Assembly: GCF_019264375.1 (NCBI RefSeq)
Contig: NZ_JAHVAI010000002.1
Span: 248,001-312,000, forward strand
Length of the DNA stretch: 64,000 bases
Direction of reading: 5' to 3'
Origin: Sedimentimonas flavescens
GTDB taxonomy: Bacteria; Pseudomonadota; Alphaproteobacteria; Rhodobacterales; Rhodobacteraceae
In this document: piece after piece, positions 7,910 to 15,451 of the stretch
Numbering within the stretch: position 1 is the stretch's first letter
Layout: every line of letters begins with the position of its first letter
The notes under the pieces: model-generated
Told to the model about the DNA's origin: nothing
Databases searched by the model: none
Seen by the model: the letters and a program-made list of their open reading frames with translations, nothing else
Made by a program: the position numbers and the translations under genes

Positions 7910-9259
7910 TTACTTCAGGGTATCCCAGGTGGCCTGGATCGAGGTGGCAACGTCCCCGGCAGGCTTGCCACCTGCGTAATCGACCATTCCGGTCCAGAAC
8001 GCGCCCGCACCGATTGCACCCGGCATCAGGTCGGACCCGTCAAAACGGAAGGTCGTCGCGTTCAGCAGAATCTCACCCATCTTCTTGAGCGTCTCGTCCC
8101 CGTAAACATCGGTATTCACCCCCTTGTAGGGCGTGACGAAGCCGGTCTGCGCCATCCAGATCTCATGCGCGATGGGGCTTTCGAGGAAGGTGATGAACGC
8201 GTCGGCCGCCGGGTTCTCGGTCAGCTTGGCAAACATCGTGCCCGCCCCCAGAACCGGCTGACCCAGATCCATGCCCGCATAGGCCGGGAAGTAGAAGAAA
8301 TCGGCATCCTGCCCGATCACGGTTCCCTCTGGGAAGAAGGACGGGATGAACGAGGCCTGACGGTGCATGTAGCACTGCGGCGGCGAGGCAAAGAGCCCCT
8401 TGGGACTGTCGCGGAAATCGGTCGAGGCCACCGCCCCGGCACCGCCCGCCACGAAGGCATCGTTGCGCGCGAACCAACCGAACGCGTCGATCGCGGCGAC
8501 GACCTTGGGATCGTCGAACTTGAGGTCATTTTTGACCCATGCGTCGTAATCCTCGGGCGCATTGAGGCGCAGCATCATGTCCTCGACCCAGTCGGTCGCG
8601 GGCCAGCCTGTCGCGCCGCCCGACCCCAGACCAATGCACCATGGCGTGCCGCCATCGGCCACGATCTGCTCGGTCAGCGCCTTGAGGTCCTCCATCGTGG
8701 CCGGGACTTCGTAGCCCGCATCCTCGAAATTCTCAGGCACATACCACACGAGCGATTTCACATCGGCCTTGTAGGGGAAGGCATATTGATGCGCCTGCCC
8801 GTCCGGACCGGTGTAATTGCCGTAAGCCGCCCAACTGTCGCCTGCGGCGTAATTATCCTTGATCCATTGCTCGATGCCATCCGCCAGCGGCTTGAGATGC
8901 CCCTTCTTGGCCAGATCGGCCGCCAGCCCCGGTTGCGGGAACACGGCCACATCGGGGGGCGAGCCCGCCTCGGCGTCGATCACGATCTGCTGCTCGAAAC
9001 TGTCCGACCCGGCATAATCCACCTCGACCCCGGTCGCGGCCTCGAAATAGGCGATCACGCTTTCGACCAGATCCTTGTCCGCCGAGAGCCAGGGCCCCAG
9101 AACGGTCAGCTTCTGACCCTTCAGGTCCATCGACTTCAGCGCCTCATAGGACGCCCAGTTGAAACGCGCATCCTCGCCCGGCGCGTATTTGAGATCCTGC
9201 GCAGCCGCCGCACCGGCCGCCAGCGCCAGAACCGCTGCGGAAAGATAAAGTGATTTCAC
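7910..9259 (-). CDS. aglE: Alpha-glucoside ABC transporter substrate-binding protein AglE
   Basis: A 449-residue periplasmic family 1 extracellular binding protein. The GTG start was chosen because a strong GGGAGGG lies 7 bases upstream and because translation then begins with a clean Sec signal peptide (VKSLYLSAAVLALAAGAAAA, cleavage before Gln-Asp). A longer upstream frame lacks both features. The body has the Glu/Asp- and aromatic-rich character of sugar-binding proteins (FEAATGVEVDYAGSDSFE near 75-95). It is the first gene of the agl operon and is preceded by the divergent promoter region shared with aglR. Confidence 0.92.
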   Translation of the reverse strand: MKSLYLSAAVLALAAGAAAAQDLKYAPGEDARFNWASYEALKSMDLKGQKLTVLGPWLSADKDLVESVIAYFEAATGVEVDYAGSDSFEQQIVIDAEAGSPPDVAVFPQPGLAADLAKKGHLKPLADGIEQWIKDNYAAGDSWAAYGNYTGPDGQAHQYAFPYKADVKSLVWYVPENFEDAGYEVPATMEDLKALTEQIVADGGTPWCIGLGSGGATGWPATDWVEDMMLRLNAPEDYDAWVKNDLKFDDPKVVAAIDAFGWFARNDAFVAGGAGAVASTDFRDSPKGLFASPPQCYMHRQASFIPSFFPEGTVIGQDADFFYFPAYAGMDLGQPVLGAGTMFAKLTENPAADAFITFLESPIAHEIWMAQTGFVTPYKGVNTDVYGDETLKKMGEILLNATTFRFDGSDLMPGAIGAGAFWTGMVDYAGGKPAGDVATSIQATWDTLK

Positions 9260-9329
9260 CGTTAAGCCCTCCCAGACTCGGCAATGTTCCTTGAAACCGC
9301 CGCCAGAGTCGCGTTGCCCCGACTCATTG

Positions 9330-9344
9330 TCAAAGCGGTTTGGA
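9330..9344. promoter_or_regulatory. AglR-type operator, copy 1 (aglE side)
   Basis: TCAAAGCGGTTTGGA, a near-palindrome centred on CG as LacI-family operators are, about 70 bases upstream of the aglE start. The same 15-mer occurs in inverted orientation at 9499-9513. Identity over all 15 bases within one intergenic region next to a LacI-family gene is strong circumstantial evidence for AglR binding. Confidence 0.75.
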
Positions 9345-9439
9345 TGCGTGACAGTCGGCCAAACGCTCAAGAAAGTCAATCAAACTGCGCGCCGCAAATG
9401 TGCAATAAAACATATGGAAGGTTTTCACCTGCAGAAATT

Positions 9440-9453
9440 TGTTATCGTTAACA
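9440..9453. promoter_or_regulatory. Additional small palindrome in the aglE-aglR intergenic region
   Basis: TGTTA-TCGT-TAACA, five perfect base pairs around four bases, midway between the two 15-bp operators. It could be a third regulator site or part of a promoter; no function can be assigned. Confidence 0.35.
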
Positions 9454-9498
9454 TGGACCGATTGACGTCAAACGTGCACACAAGTAATCTCGGTAAAT

Positions 9499-9513
9499 TC
9501 CAAACCGCTTTGA
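9499..9513. promoter_or_regulatory. AglR-type operator, copy 2 (aglR side)
   Basis: TCCAAACCGCTTTGA is the exact reverse complement of copy 1, ending 34 bases before the aglR ATG. The two centres are 169 bases apart, so the repressor could bind each site to control its own gene and the agl operon, with looping possible. Confidence 0.75.
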
Positions 9514-9547
9514 ACTTTTTTCCTGCGGCGCGACGGAGCTGTGCACG

Positions 9548-10579
9548 ATGAACCTCAAGCAACTGGCGGGCCATTTGGGCCTCTCCCCGACGACAGTCAG
9601 CCGTGCACTCAACGGCTACCCAGAGGTCAACGAGGCGACCCGCAAACGCGTGGCAGAGGCCGCACAAACCCATAACTATCGCCCCAATACGCAGGCCAAG
9701 CGGCTGGCGACCGGGCGCGCCATGGCGATCGGCCATGTCATCCCGATCTCGACCCAGCATGAGATCGTGAACCCTGTGTTTGCTGATTTCATTTCAGGCG
9801 CGGGCGAGGTCTATTCGCGCTCGGGGTATGACATGGTGCTGACCATCGTTCCCGACGATGACGAGGAACGCGCTTATCGCGAGTTACGTTCCAAGGGGAA
9901 CGTGGACGGGATCATTGTCCACGGCCCGAAAGAGAGCGACAAGCGCGTCGCGCTGCTGAACGATATCGGCCTGCCCTATGTGGTGCACGGGCGTTGCTCG
10001 GGGGTGGAAGCGCCCTATTCATGGGTGGACGTGAACAACGCCCGCGCCTTTCAGCGCGCGACCGATTTCCTTCTGGATCTTGGCCATCGGCGCATTGCCC
10101 TGATCAACGGCATCGACACGATGGATTTTGCATTGCGCCGGTTGCGGGGCTATTCCGATGCGCTGGCGGCGCGCGATGTTCCGCTGGACCCGCAGCTGAT
10201 CGTCTCGGGCGAGATGACCGAGGCACAGGGCCATGACACCGCCCGAGACATGCTGCGGCTGCCCGATCCGCCGACCGCCTTCCTGACCGCCTCTCTGCTG
10301 TCGGCCATGGGCGCGCGGCGCGGCATCGAGGAGGCCGGGCTGCGCATGGGCCGCGACATCTCGATCCTGACCCATGACGACGAACTGGGCTATCTGCGCA
10401 ATGGCACGGATGAGCCGATCTTCACCTGCACCCGCTCCTCGGTGCGCGAGGCGGGGCGGCGCTGCGCGCGCATGTTGCTGGACCAGATTGCGCAGGGCGA
10501 CGCCAGCCCGCGCTCGGAACTGCTGGAGGCGGTGCTGGTGGTCGGGCAATCGACCGGCCCCGTCAGGCGGCAGGGCTGA
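9548..10579 (+). CDS. aglR: LacI-family transcriptional regulator AglR
   Basis: A 343-residue repressor. The N-terminal HTH (MNLKQLAGHLGLSPTTVSRALNG) and hinge-type RKRVAEAA...YRPN stretch occupy residues 1-50. A periplasmic-binding-protein-like sugar sensor domain follows to about 335. It is divergent from the aglEFGAK operon and heads its own unit with the beta-glucosidase and glucokinase genes. The inducer is presumably an alpha-glucoside, by analogy with rhizobial AglR. Confidence 0.92.
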   Translation: MNLKQLAGHLGLSPTTVSRALNGYPEVNEATRKRVAEAAQTHNYRPNTQAKRLATGRAMAIGHVIPISTQHEIVNPVFADFISGAGEVYSRSGYDMVLTIVPDDDEERAYRELRSKGNVDGIIVHGPKESDKRVALLNDIGLPYVVHGRCSGVEAPYSWVDVNNARAFQRATDFLLDLGHRRIALINGIDTMDFALRRLRGYSDALAARDVPLDPQLIVSGEMTEAQGHDTARDMLRLPDPPTAFLTASLLSAMGARRGIEEAGLRMGRDISILTHDDELGYLRNGTDEPIFTCTRSSVREAGRRCARMLLDQIAQGDASPRSELLEAVLVVGQSTGPVRRQG

Positions 10580-10581
10580 CG

Positions 10582-11910
10582 ATGCTGCCCGGACGCGCCG
10601 AGTTCCCACCCGATTTCCTGTTCGGCGTAGCGACATCGTCCTATCAGATCGAGGGGCATTCCTTCGGCGGCGCGGGGCCAACGCATTGGGATAGCTTCGC
10701 CGCGACCCCCGGCAATGTGGTGCGCGCTGAGAACAGCGCGCGCGCCTGCGACCATTACCACCGCTGGCCCGAGGATCTGGACCTGATCGCCGGAGCTGGC
10801 TTTGACATCTACCGCTTCTCGACCTCCTGGGCGCGGATCATGCCCGAGGGGCGCGGCGCGGTGAATGCCGAGGGGCTGGATTTCTACGACCGACTCGTGG
10901 ACGGGATGCTGGCGCGCGGGTTGAAGCCCGCGCTGACGCTCTATCACTGGGAGCTGCCCGCCGCGCTGGCCGATCTGGGCGGCTGGCGCAATCGCGACAT
11001 CGCGGGCTGGCTGGCCGATTTCACCGAGGTTGTCTGCCGTCGCCTTGGAGACCGGATCTGGTCCGCCGCCCCGATCAACGAGCCCTGGTGCGTCTCGTGG
11101 TTAAGCCATTTCGAGGGGCACCACGCCCCCGGCCTGCGCGACATCCGGGCAACCGCCCGTGCCATGCACCACGTCCTGCTGGCGCATGGCCGCGCGATCG
11201 AGGTGATGCGTGGCCTCGGCATGTCGAACCTGGGCGCGGTGTGCAACTTCGAATTCGCGCATCCGGCTGATGGTCCAAAGGCAGCACAGATCGCCGCCAG
11301 ACGCTACGACGCGATCTACAACCAGTGCTTCGCCTCGGGCCTTTTCAAGGGCTGCTACCCCGACGCGGTCCTTGAGGGCCTTGGCCCACACATGCCGAAG
11401 GGCTGGCAAGATGATTTCGGCGTGATCGGCGCGCCGCTCGACTGGTTCGGGATCAACTACTACACCTGCAAGCGCATCGCCGCCGCCGATACCCCCTGGC
11501 CCGCGCTGCAAGAGGTTCCCGGCCCTCTGCCCAAGACCGCCATGGGATGGGAGATCTACCCCGACGGCCTGCATCACTTCCTGACCATGCTGGCGCGCGA
11601 TTACACCGGAACGCTGCCGCTTTACGTCACCGAGAATGGGTTGGCCTCACCCGACCCGCTCAGCGACGGGAGCATCAACGACCAGATGCGCCTTGGCTAT
11701 TTCCAAAGCCACCTGGCGGCCTGCCGGCGCGCCATCGCCGATGGCGTGCCGCTGAAGGGCTACATCGCCTGGTCGCTGATGGACAATTACGAATGGGCGC
11801 TTGGCTACGAAAAACGCTTCGGCCTCGTCCATGTGGACTTCGAAACCTTGCAGCGCACCCCCAAGGCGTCCTATCACGCTTGGATGAAGGCACTGGAACC
11901 CCGCGCATGA
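10582..11910 (+). CDS. Beta-glucosidase (GH1)
   Basis: A 442-residue cytoplasmic GH1 enzyme releasing glucose from beta-glucosides. It shows FLFGVATSSYQIEG near 12-24, the acid/base motif NEP (Glu167) and the nucleophile motif TENG (Glu351), plus the C-terminal WSLMDNYEW aglycone-site motif. It begins 2 bases after the aglR stop and its own TGA overlaps the next start (ATGA), so aglR, this gene and glucokinase are one operon. It pairs beta-glucoside use with an alpha-glucoside regulator. Confidence 0.95.
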   Translation: MLPGRAEFPPDFLFGVATSSYQIEGHSFGGAGPTHWDSFAATPGNVVRAENSARACDHYHRWPEDLDLIAGAGFDIYRFSTSWARIMPEGRGAVNAEGLDFYDRLVDGMLARGLKPALTLYHWELPAALADLGGWRNRDIAGWLADFTEVVCRRLGDRIWSAAPINEPWCVSWLSHFEGHHAPGLRDIRATARAMHHVLLAHGRAIEVMRGLGMSNLGAVCNFEFAHPADGPKAAQIAARRYDAIYNQCFASGLFKGCYPDAVLEGLGPHMPKGWQDDFGVIGAPLDWFGINYYTCKRIAAADTPWPALQEVPGPLPKTAMGWEIYPDGLHHFLTMLARDYTGTLPLYVTENGLASPDPLSDGSINDQMRLGYFQSHLAACRRAIADGVPLKGYIAWSLMDNYEWALGYEKRFGLVHVDFETLQRTPKASYHAWMKALEPRA

Positions 11911-12890
11911 CCGATATGACCCCTGATCGCTACACGCTTCTGGCCGATATCGGCGGGACCAACACGCGCGTCGCGCTGGCCGAGGGTGGTCGCCTGCTGC
12001 CGCAGACCATCGCGCGCTTCGCCAATGCCGGACGCGCCTCGTTCTACCCGATCCTGAGCGAATACATGGCCAAGGAAGGCGTGCGCGACCTTGCCGGGGC
12101 CTGTATCGCCGTTGCCGGGCCGGTCTCGGCCGCGGGCGACAGCGCCGAGATGACGAACCTGTCCTGGGTGATCGAGGCTGATGAGGTCGCGCGCGTGACG
12201 GGCGCCGAGACGGTCGCGATCCTCAACGACCTTCAGGCACAGGGCCATGCACTGGGCCACCTGCCCGAAGGCGCCACGCGCACCCTGATCGAGGGCGCCC
12301 CGGCCGAGGCAGGCGCAAGCCGCCTTGTGGTCGGGGTTGGCACCGGGTTCAACGCGGCCCCCGTGCATGAGGCTCCGGGCGGGCGCATCGTCGCCGCCTC
12401 CGAATGCGGCCACGCAGCCCTGCCCGTTCAGGATGCCCGCGACATGGCGCTGATGGAATTCGTGCATAGCGCGCATGGCTTTGCCGCCGTCGAAGACGTT
12501 CTGTCGGGCCGTGGGTTCGAACGTGTCCACGCTTTCGTCACCTCTGAGGCCGGGGCCCGCGCCGACATTCCCGCCGCGCAGATCATGGCGGCGATGCAGG
12601 CGGGCGACCCGCTTGCGCAGGCCACCGGACGGCTCTTCGTGCGGATGTTGGGCATGGCCGTGGGCGATCTGGCGCTGATCCACCTGCCCTTCGGCGGGCT
12701 ATACCTGTGCGGCGGCGTTGCCCGCGCCTTCACCCCCTGGCTCGAGCAGTTCGGCTTTGCCGAGGCATTCCGGGCCAAGGGCCGCTTCTCGGTGCTGATG
12801 GCTGAATTCCCGGTGCAGGTCATCGAAGATGACTACGCGGCCCTGACCGGCTGCGCGACCTACCTTCAGGCGCTGCGCGGGCGCAAGTAA
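11907..12890 (+). CDS. glk: Glucokinase
   Basis: A 327-residue ATP-dependent glucokinase of the E. coli Glk type. It has the phosphate-binding LLADIGGTNTRVAL (residues 10-23), the hexose motif ASECGHAALP in the middle and LCGGVAR near the C-terminus. The start is the ATG in the ATGA overlap with the beta-glucosidase; a longer upstream frame in the same phase reads through the previous gene. It phosphorylates the glucose released by AglA and the GH1 enzyme. Confidence 0.93.
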   Translation: MTDMTPDRYTLLADIGGTNTRVALAEGGRLLPQTIARFANAGRASFYPILSEYMAKEGVRDLAGACIAVAGPVSAAGDSAEMTNLSWVIEADEVARVTGAETVAILNDLQAQGHALGHLPEGATRTLIEGAPAEAGASRLVVGVGTGFNAAPVHEAPGGRIVAASECGHAALPVQDARDMALMEFVHSAHGFAAVEDVLSGRGFERVHAFVTSEAGARADIPAAQIMAAMQAGDPLAQATGRLFVRMLGMAVGDLALIHLPFGGLYLCGGVARAFTPWLEQFGFAEAFRAKGRFSVLMAEFPVQVIEDDYAALTGCATYLQALRGRK

Positions 12891-12991
12891 GCAGGCCGCG
12901 CGCGATTTGCCGCATTCCGCGACGCGACGCCTTCGCCAATCTTTGCCCCAAGACCCGGATCAGGTTGGGTCGTTCGAGCAAAGGAATAGCA

Positions 12992-13252
12992 ATGAAATCA
13001 GGCAGCGCTTCACTTCTCGGCCCGCTCACGCTTGGCGCGCTTCTATTGGGCAGCGCGGCGATGGCGGGGCACAACACCCCTTTGGCGTCCGAGGATGACT
13101 CGGTCCTGAGCCAGTATCATGAGGAAAACCTCGCCCAAAGCATCGATACCCCCGGCGAGGATGAGATGCTTGGCGTGATGGTGCAGAATGCGCGTGGCAA
13201 GCTTGAGGACAGCCTCGGCCACGAGCGCCAGTCCGGCACCGGGCGCCGCTAA
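12992..13252 (+). CDS. Small secreted protein of unknown function
   Basis: An 86-residue protein. A Sec signal peptide is visible (short polar start, then LLGPLTLGALLLGSAAMA, cleavage before GHNTP). The mature part of about 56 residues is acidic then basic, with no cysteine and no motif I recognise. The ATG has AAGGA 7 bases upstream; an earlier in-frame GTG/ATG lacks one. It stands alone between glk and an ArsR operon, with a small hairpin after it. Confidence 0.7.
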   Translation: MKSGSASLLGPLTLGALLLGSAAMAGHNTPLASEDDSVLSQYHEENLAQSIDTPGEDEMLGVMVQNARGKLEDSLGHERQSGTGRR

Positions 13253-13263
13253 ACGCCCGCGCT

Positions 13264-13284
13264 CCGCCTCTTCCGGCGGGTTTT
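13264..13284 (+). terminator. Small terminator hairpin
   Basis: CCGCC and GGCGG pair around TCTTCC and are followed by GTTTT. The stem is short (5 bp), so termination would be modest. It lies just after the secreted-protein gene. Confidence 0.5.
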
Positions 13285-13329
13285 GCTTTTCAACGCGGTG
13301 CGACGCCTCGTCATCTCGTTTTTTCGCTT

Positions 13330-13345
13330 ATGCGCATATACGCAT
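13330..13345. promoter_or_regulatory. Probable ArsR-family operator
   Basis: ATGCG-CATATA-CGCAT, a perfect 5-bp inverted repeat 18 bases before the start of the ArsR-family gene. Its AT-rich centre and position are typical of autoregulatory ArsR/SmtB sites. Confidence 0.65.
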
Positions 13346-13363
13346 GAGGGAAAGGAGGCCGCG

Positions 13364-13648
13364 ATGATCCAGTTTCTGACAGCCTTGGCCGAGCCCACGC
13401 GCCTCGCGGCGCTGCAAATCCTCTGGGATCACGGCGAGCATTGCGCCTGCGAGTTGATGGAGCGCCTTGGCGCCACGCAAAGCCGGGTCTCGCGCCATAT
13501 GCAGGTGCTCAAGCAGGCCGGGCTGATCACCGACCGGCGTGACGCGCAATGGGTGCGCTACCAGATCAACCCGGACCTGCCGCCCGAGTTGCACAACGCG
13601 CTTTCCGCCATTCTCGCGGCAGCGCAATCGGAAAGGAGTGCGGCATGA
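13364..13648 (+). CDS. ArsR-family transcriptional regulator
   Basis: A 94-residue winged-helix repressor with the pattern EPTRLAALQIL, then HCACELMERLG and the recognition helix SQSRVSRHMQVLKQAGL-like segment (here ATQSRVSRHMQVLK). The CAC pair sits where ArsR proteins carry their metalloid-binding cysteines (ELCVCDL), so thiophilic metalloid or reactive sulfur sensing is plausible. The ATG follows AAAGGAGG at 5 bases. It overlaps the permease start by 4 bases. Confidence 0.9.
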   Translation: MIQFLTALAEPTRLAALQILWDHGEHCACELMERLGATQSRVSRHMQVLKQAGLITDRRDAQWVRYQINPDLPPELHNALSAILAAAQSERSAA

Positions 13649-14700
13649 GCGTTCTTTCCCACGACACCCCCCGAAAACCCCTGCCCGCCTGGGGCTGGAG
13701 CGCAGCCGTTTTCGTCGCAGCCGTCCTGTGGTGGGCCATCTATCGCCAGCTTCCCGCCCTGTCCGAGGCGCTCGTCGCGCGCTTGCCTGTCGAGCGCCAC
13801 AGCCACCTGGGCGAGGCGCTGGCCTTCTTCTTCTACGACGTGCCCAAGGTGATGATGCTGCTGGCGCTGATTGTCTTTGCCATGGGCGTCGTGCGCAGCT
13901 TCTTCAGCCCCGAGAAAACCCGCGCCGCGCTTGCGGGCAAGCGCGAGGGGCTGGCCAATGTGACGGCGGCGGGCCTTGGGGTGCTGACGCCGTTCTGCTC
14001 GTGCTCGGCCGTGCCTCTGTTCATCGGGTTTGTCTCGGCCGGTATTCCGCTTGGGGTGACATTTTCCTTCCTGATCGCCGCGCCTATGGTGAACGAGGTC
14101 GCGCTAATCCTGCTGATCGGATTGGTCGGCTGGAATGTGGCGCTGATCTACCTCGGCTTCGGGCTGGCGATTGCCATCGTCGCGGGCTGGGTGATCGGGC
14201 GGCTGCACCTTGAGGGCTGGTTGCAGGACTGGGTACGCGACATCCACGCCGGCGCGACCGATCCGGTCGAGGATGAGGCCCTCACCCTGCCCGACCGCTA
14301 CCGGAGCGGGCTGGATTCGGTGCGCGAGATCTTCGGCAAGGTCTGGCTCTGGATCATTCTCGGGATCGGGATCGGTGCGCTGATCCACGGCTATGTCCCC
14401 GAAGAACTGATGGCCCGCGTGATGGGCAGCGGTGCCTGGTGGTCGGTGCCCGCGGCCGTGCTGATGGGTGTGCCGATGTATACGAACGCCGCGGGCGTCA
14501 TCCCCATCGTCGAGGCCCTGCTCGGCAAGGGCGCGGCGCTTGGCACGGTTCTGGCCTTCATGATGTCGGTCATCGCGCTCAGCCTGCCCGAGATGATCAT
14601 CCTCAAGCAGGTTCTCAAATTGCGCCTGATCGCGGTGTTCGTCGGCATTGTCGCCAGCGGCATCCTCGCGGTCGGCTTCCTGTTCAATGCCCTGTTTTAA
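13645..14700 (+). CDS. Permease of the YraQ / DUF318 family
   Basis: A 351-residue inner-membrane protein with about eight hydrophobic segments. It has the family signature TPFCSCSAVPLF followed by GIPLGVTFSFLIAAPMVNE in the first half, and a related repeat (MGVPMYTNAAGVIPI, then ALSLPEMIILK) in the second half, as in two-fold DUF318 permeases. Relatives (ArsP-like and YraQ) export organoarsenicals or are tied to thiol and metal stress. AAAGGAG lies 7 bases upstream of the chosen ATG, which overlaps the regulator stop. Confidence 0.88.
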   Translation: MSVLSHDTPRKPLPAWGWSAAVFVAAVLWWAIYRQLPALSEALVARLPVERHSHLGEALAFFFYDVPKVMMLLALIVFAMGVVRSFFSPEKTRAALAGKREGLANVTAAGLGVLTPFCSCSAVPLFIGFVSAGIPLGVTFSFLIAAPMVNEVALILLIGLVGWNVALIYLGFGLAIAIVAGWVIGRLHLEGWLQDWVRDIHAGATDPVEDEALTLPDRYRSGLDSVREIFGKVWLWIILGIGIGALIHGYVPEELMARVMGSGAWWSVPAAVLMGVPMYTNAAGVIPIVEALLGKGAALGTVLAFMMSVIALSLPEMIILKQVLKLRLIAVFVGIVASGILAVGFLFNALF

Positions 14701-14710
14701 GGAGGGAAAA

Positions 14711-14947
14711 ATGAAGGACATCAAAGTGTTCGGCCCCGGCTGCAAACGCTGCGCCACCACCGAAGATATGGTCCGCGCCGCCGCCGCGAAACTGGGTATC
14801 GAGGTCAGCGTCGAGAAGGTCTCCGACATGGCCGCCATTGCCCGCGCGGGTGTCATGTCCACCCCCGGCATCAGCATCGACGGCAAGTTGGTCCATGCGG
14901 GCGGGTTGCCCGACCCGGCCAAGCTGGAAGGCTGGCTCTCGGCCTGA
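14711..14947 (+). CDS. Thioredoxin-family redox-active disulfide protein 2
   Basis: A 78-residue minimal thioredoxin/glutaredoxin fold (TM0996/MTH895 type) with the disulfide GPGCKRC at residues 8-14 and cis-Pro segment VMSTPGISI at 49-57. GGAGG is 5 bases upstream. It follows the permease by 10 bases. Such proteins are repeatedly found with DUF318 permeases and ArsR regulators, so it probably delivers or receives electrons or substrate thiols for the permease. Confidence 0.9.
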   Translation: MKDIKVFGPGCKRCATTEDMVRAAAAKLGIEVSVEKVSDMAAIARAGVMSTPGISIDGKLVHAGGLPDPAKLEGWLSA

Positions 14948-14961
14948 TCCGCAAATAAATC

Positions 14962-14987
14962 GGCCCCCCTCTCTGCGGAGGGGGGCC
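14962..14987 (+). terminator. Terminator hairpin after the ArsR operon
   Basis: A perfect 10-bp stem GGCCCCCCTC / GAGGGGGGCC with loop TCTGCG follows the stop by 15 bases. The T-run after it is poor (AGTTTCG), so it may act as an mRNA 3' end rather than a strong terminator. Confidence 0.6.
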
Positions 14988-15085
14988 AGTTTCGTCGATC
15001 AGGCTCTTTGGTTCACCGCCCGAGGTGTATCTTGGTTTCGCCTGGGCCTTCTCGACGTCTGGGGCGAGCGCACCCGCCCCGGAAC

Positions 15086-15337
15086 TCAGTTCATTCGCAG
15101 CGCCTGCGCGGCGCTGAGGAAGGTCACGGTGGTCGCCGCGCCATGCATGCGGATATCGGCCACGTCCATCGGGCAGCGGTCCAGATCGCCGCCCAGAACC
15201 TCGATCGAGACGCCGCCGCCGAAGGTGGCATCCAGCACCGAGGTCAGCGCCTCGCCTGCCAGCTCCGCCTCGATCCCGCCCGCGATACGCCGCGTGGCCA
15301 TGGGGACAATCCGCTTGTTTCCGACGATCAGCTCCAC
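15086..15337 (-). CDS. Small hypothetical protein downstream of nrdJ
   Basis: An 83-residue protein with a GTG start (AAGGA about 8 bases upstream). It has no signal peptide or membrane helix. The sequence alternates beta-like and helical stretches (VELIVGNKRI, then IEAELAGEALTSVL, then VSIEVLGGDL) and ends in AAQALRMN. It lies on the nrdJ strand 114 bases after it, so it may be co-transcribed. I do not recognise a family. An in-frame longer version would start in an upstream GC-rich stretch without a ribosome site. Confidence 0.6.
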   Translation of the reverse strand: MELIVGNKRIVPMATRRIAGGIEAELAGEALTSVLDATFGGGVSIEVLGGDLDRCPMDVADIRMHGAATTVTFLSAAQALRMN

Positions 15338-15451
15338 CGAGCACTTCCTTCTATTCACAGGCCCATCGAGATTTGCGATGCGCCGTCTTTCCATCGGGGC
15401 ATCCCCCCCGCCGTTTCGTCGGGGCCCCGGCCGAACCGGAACCCCTACCCC

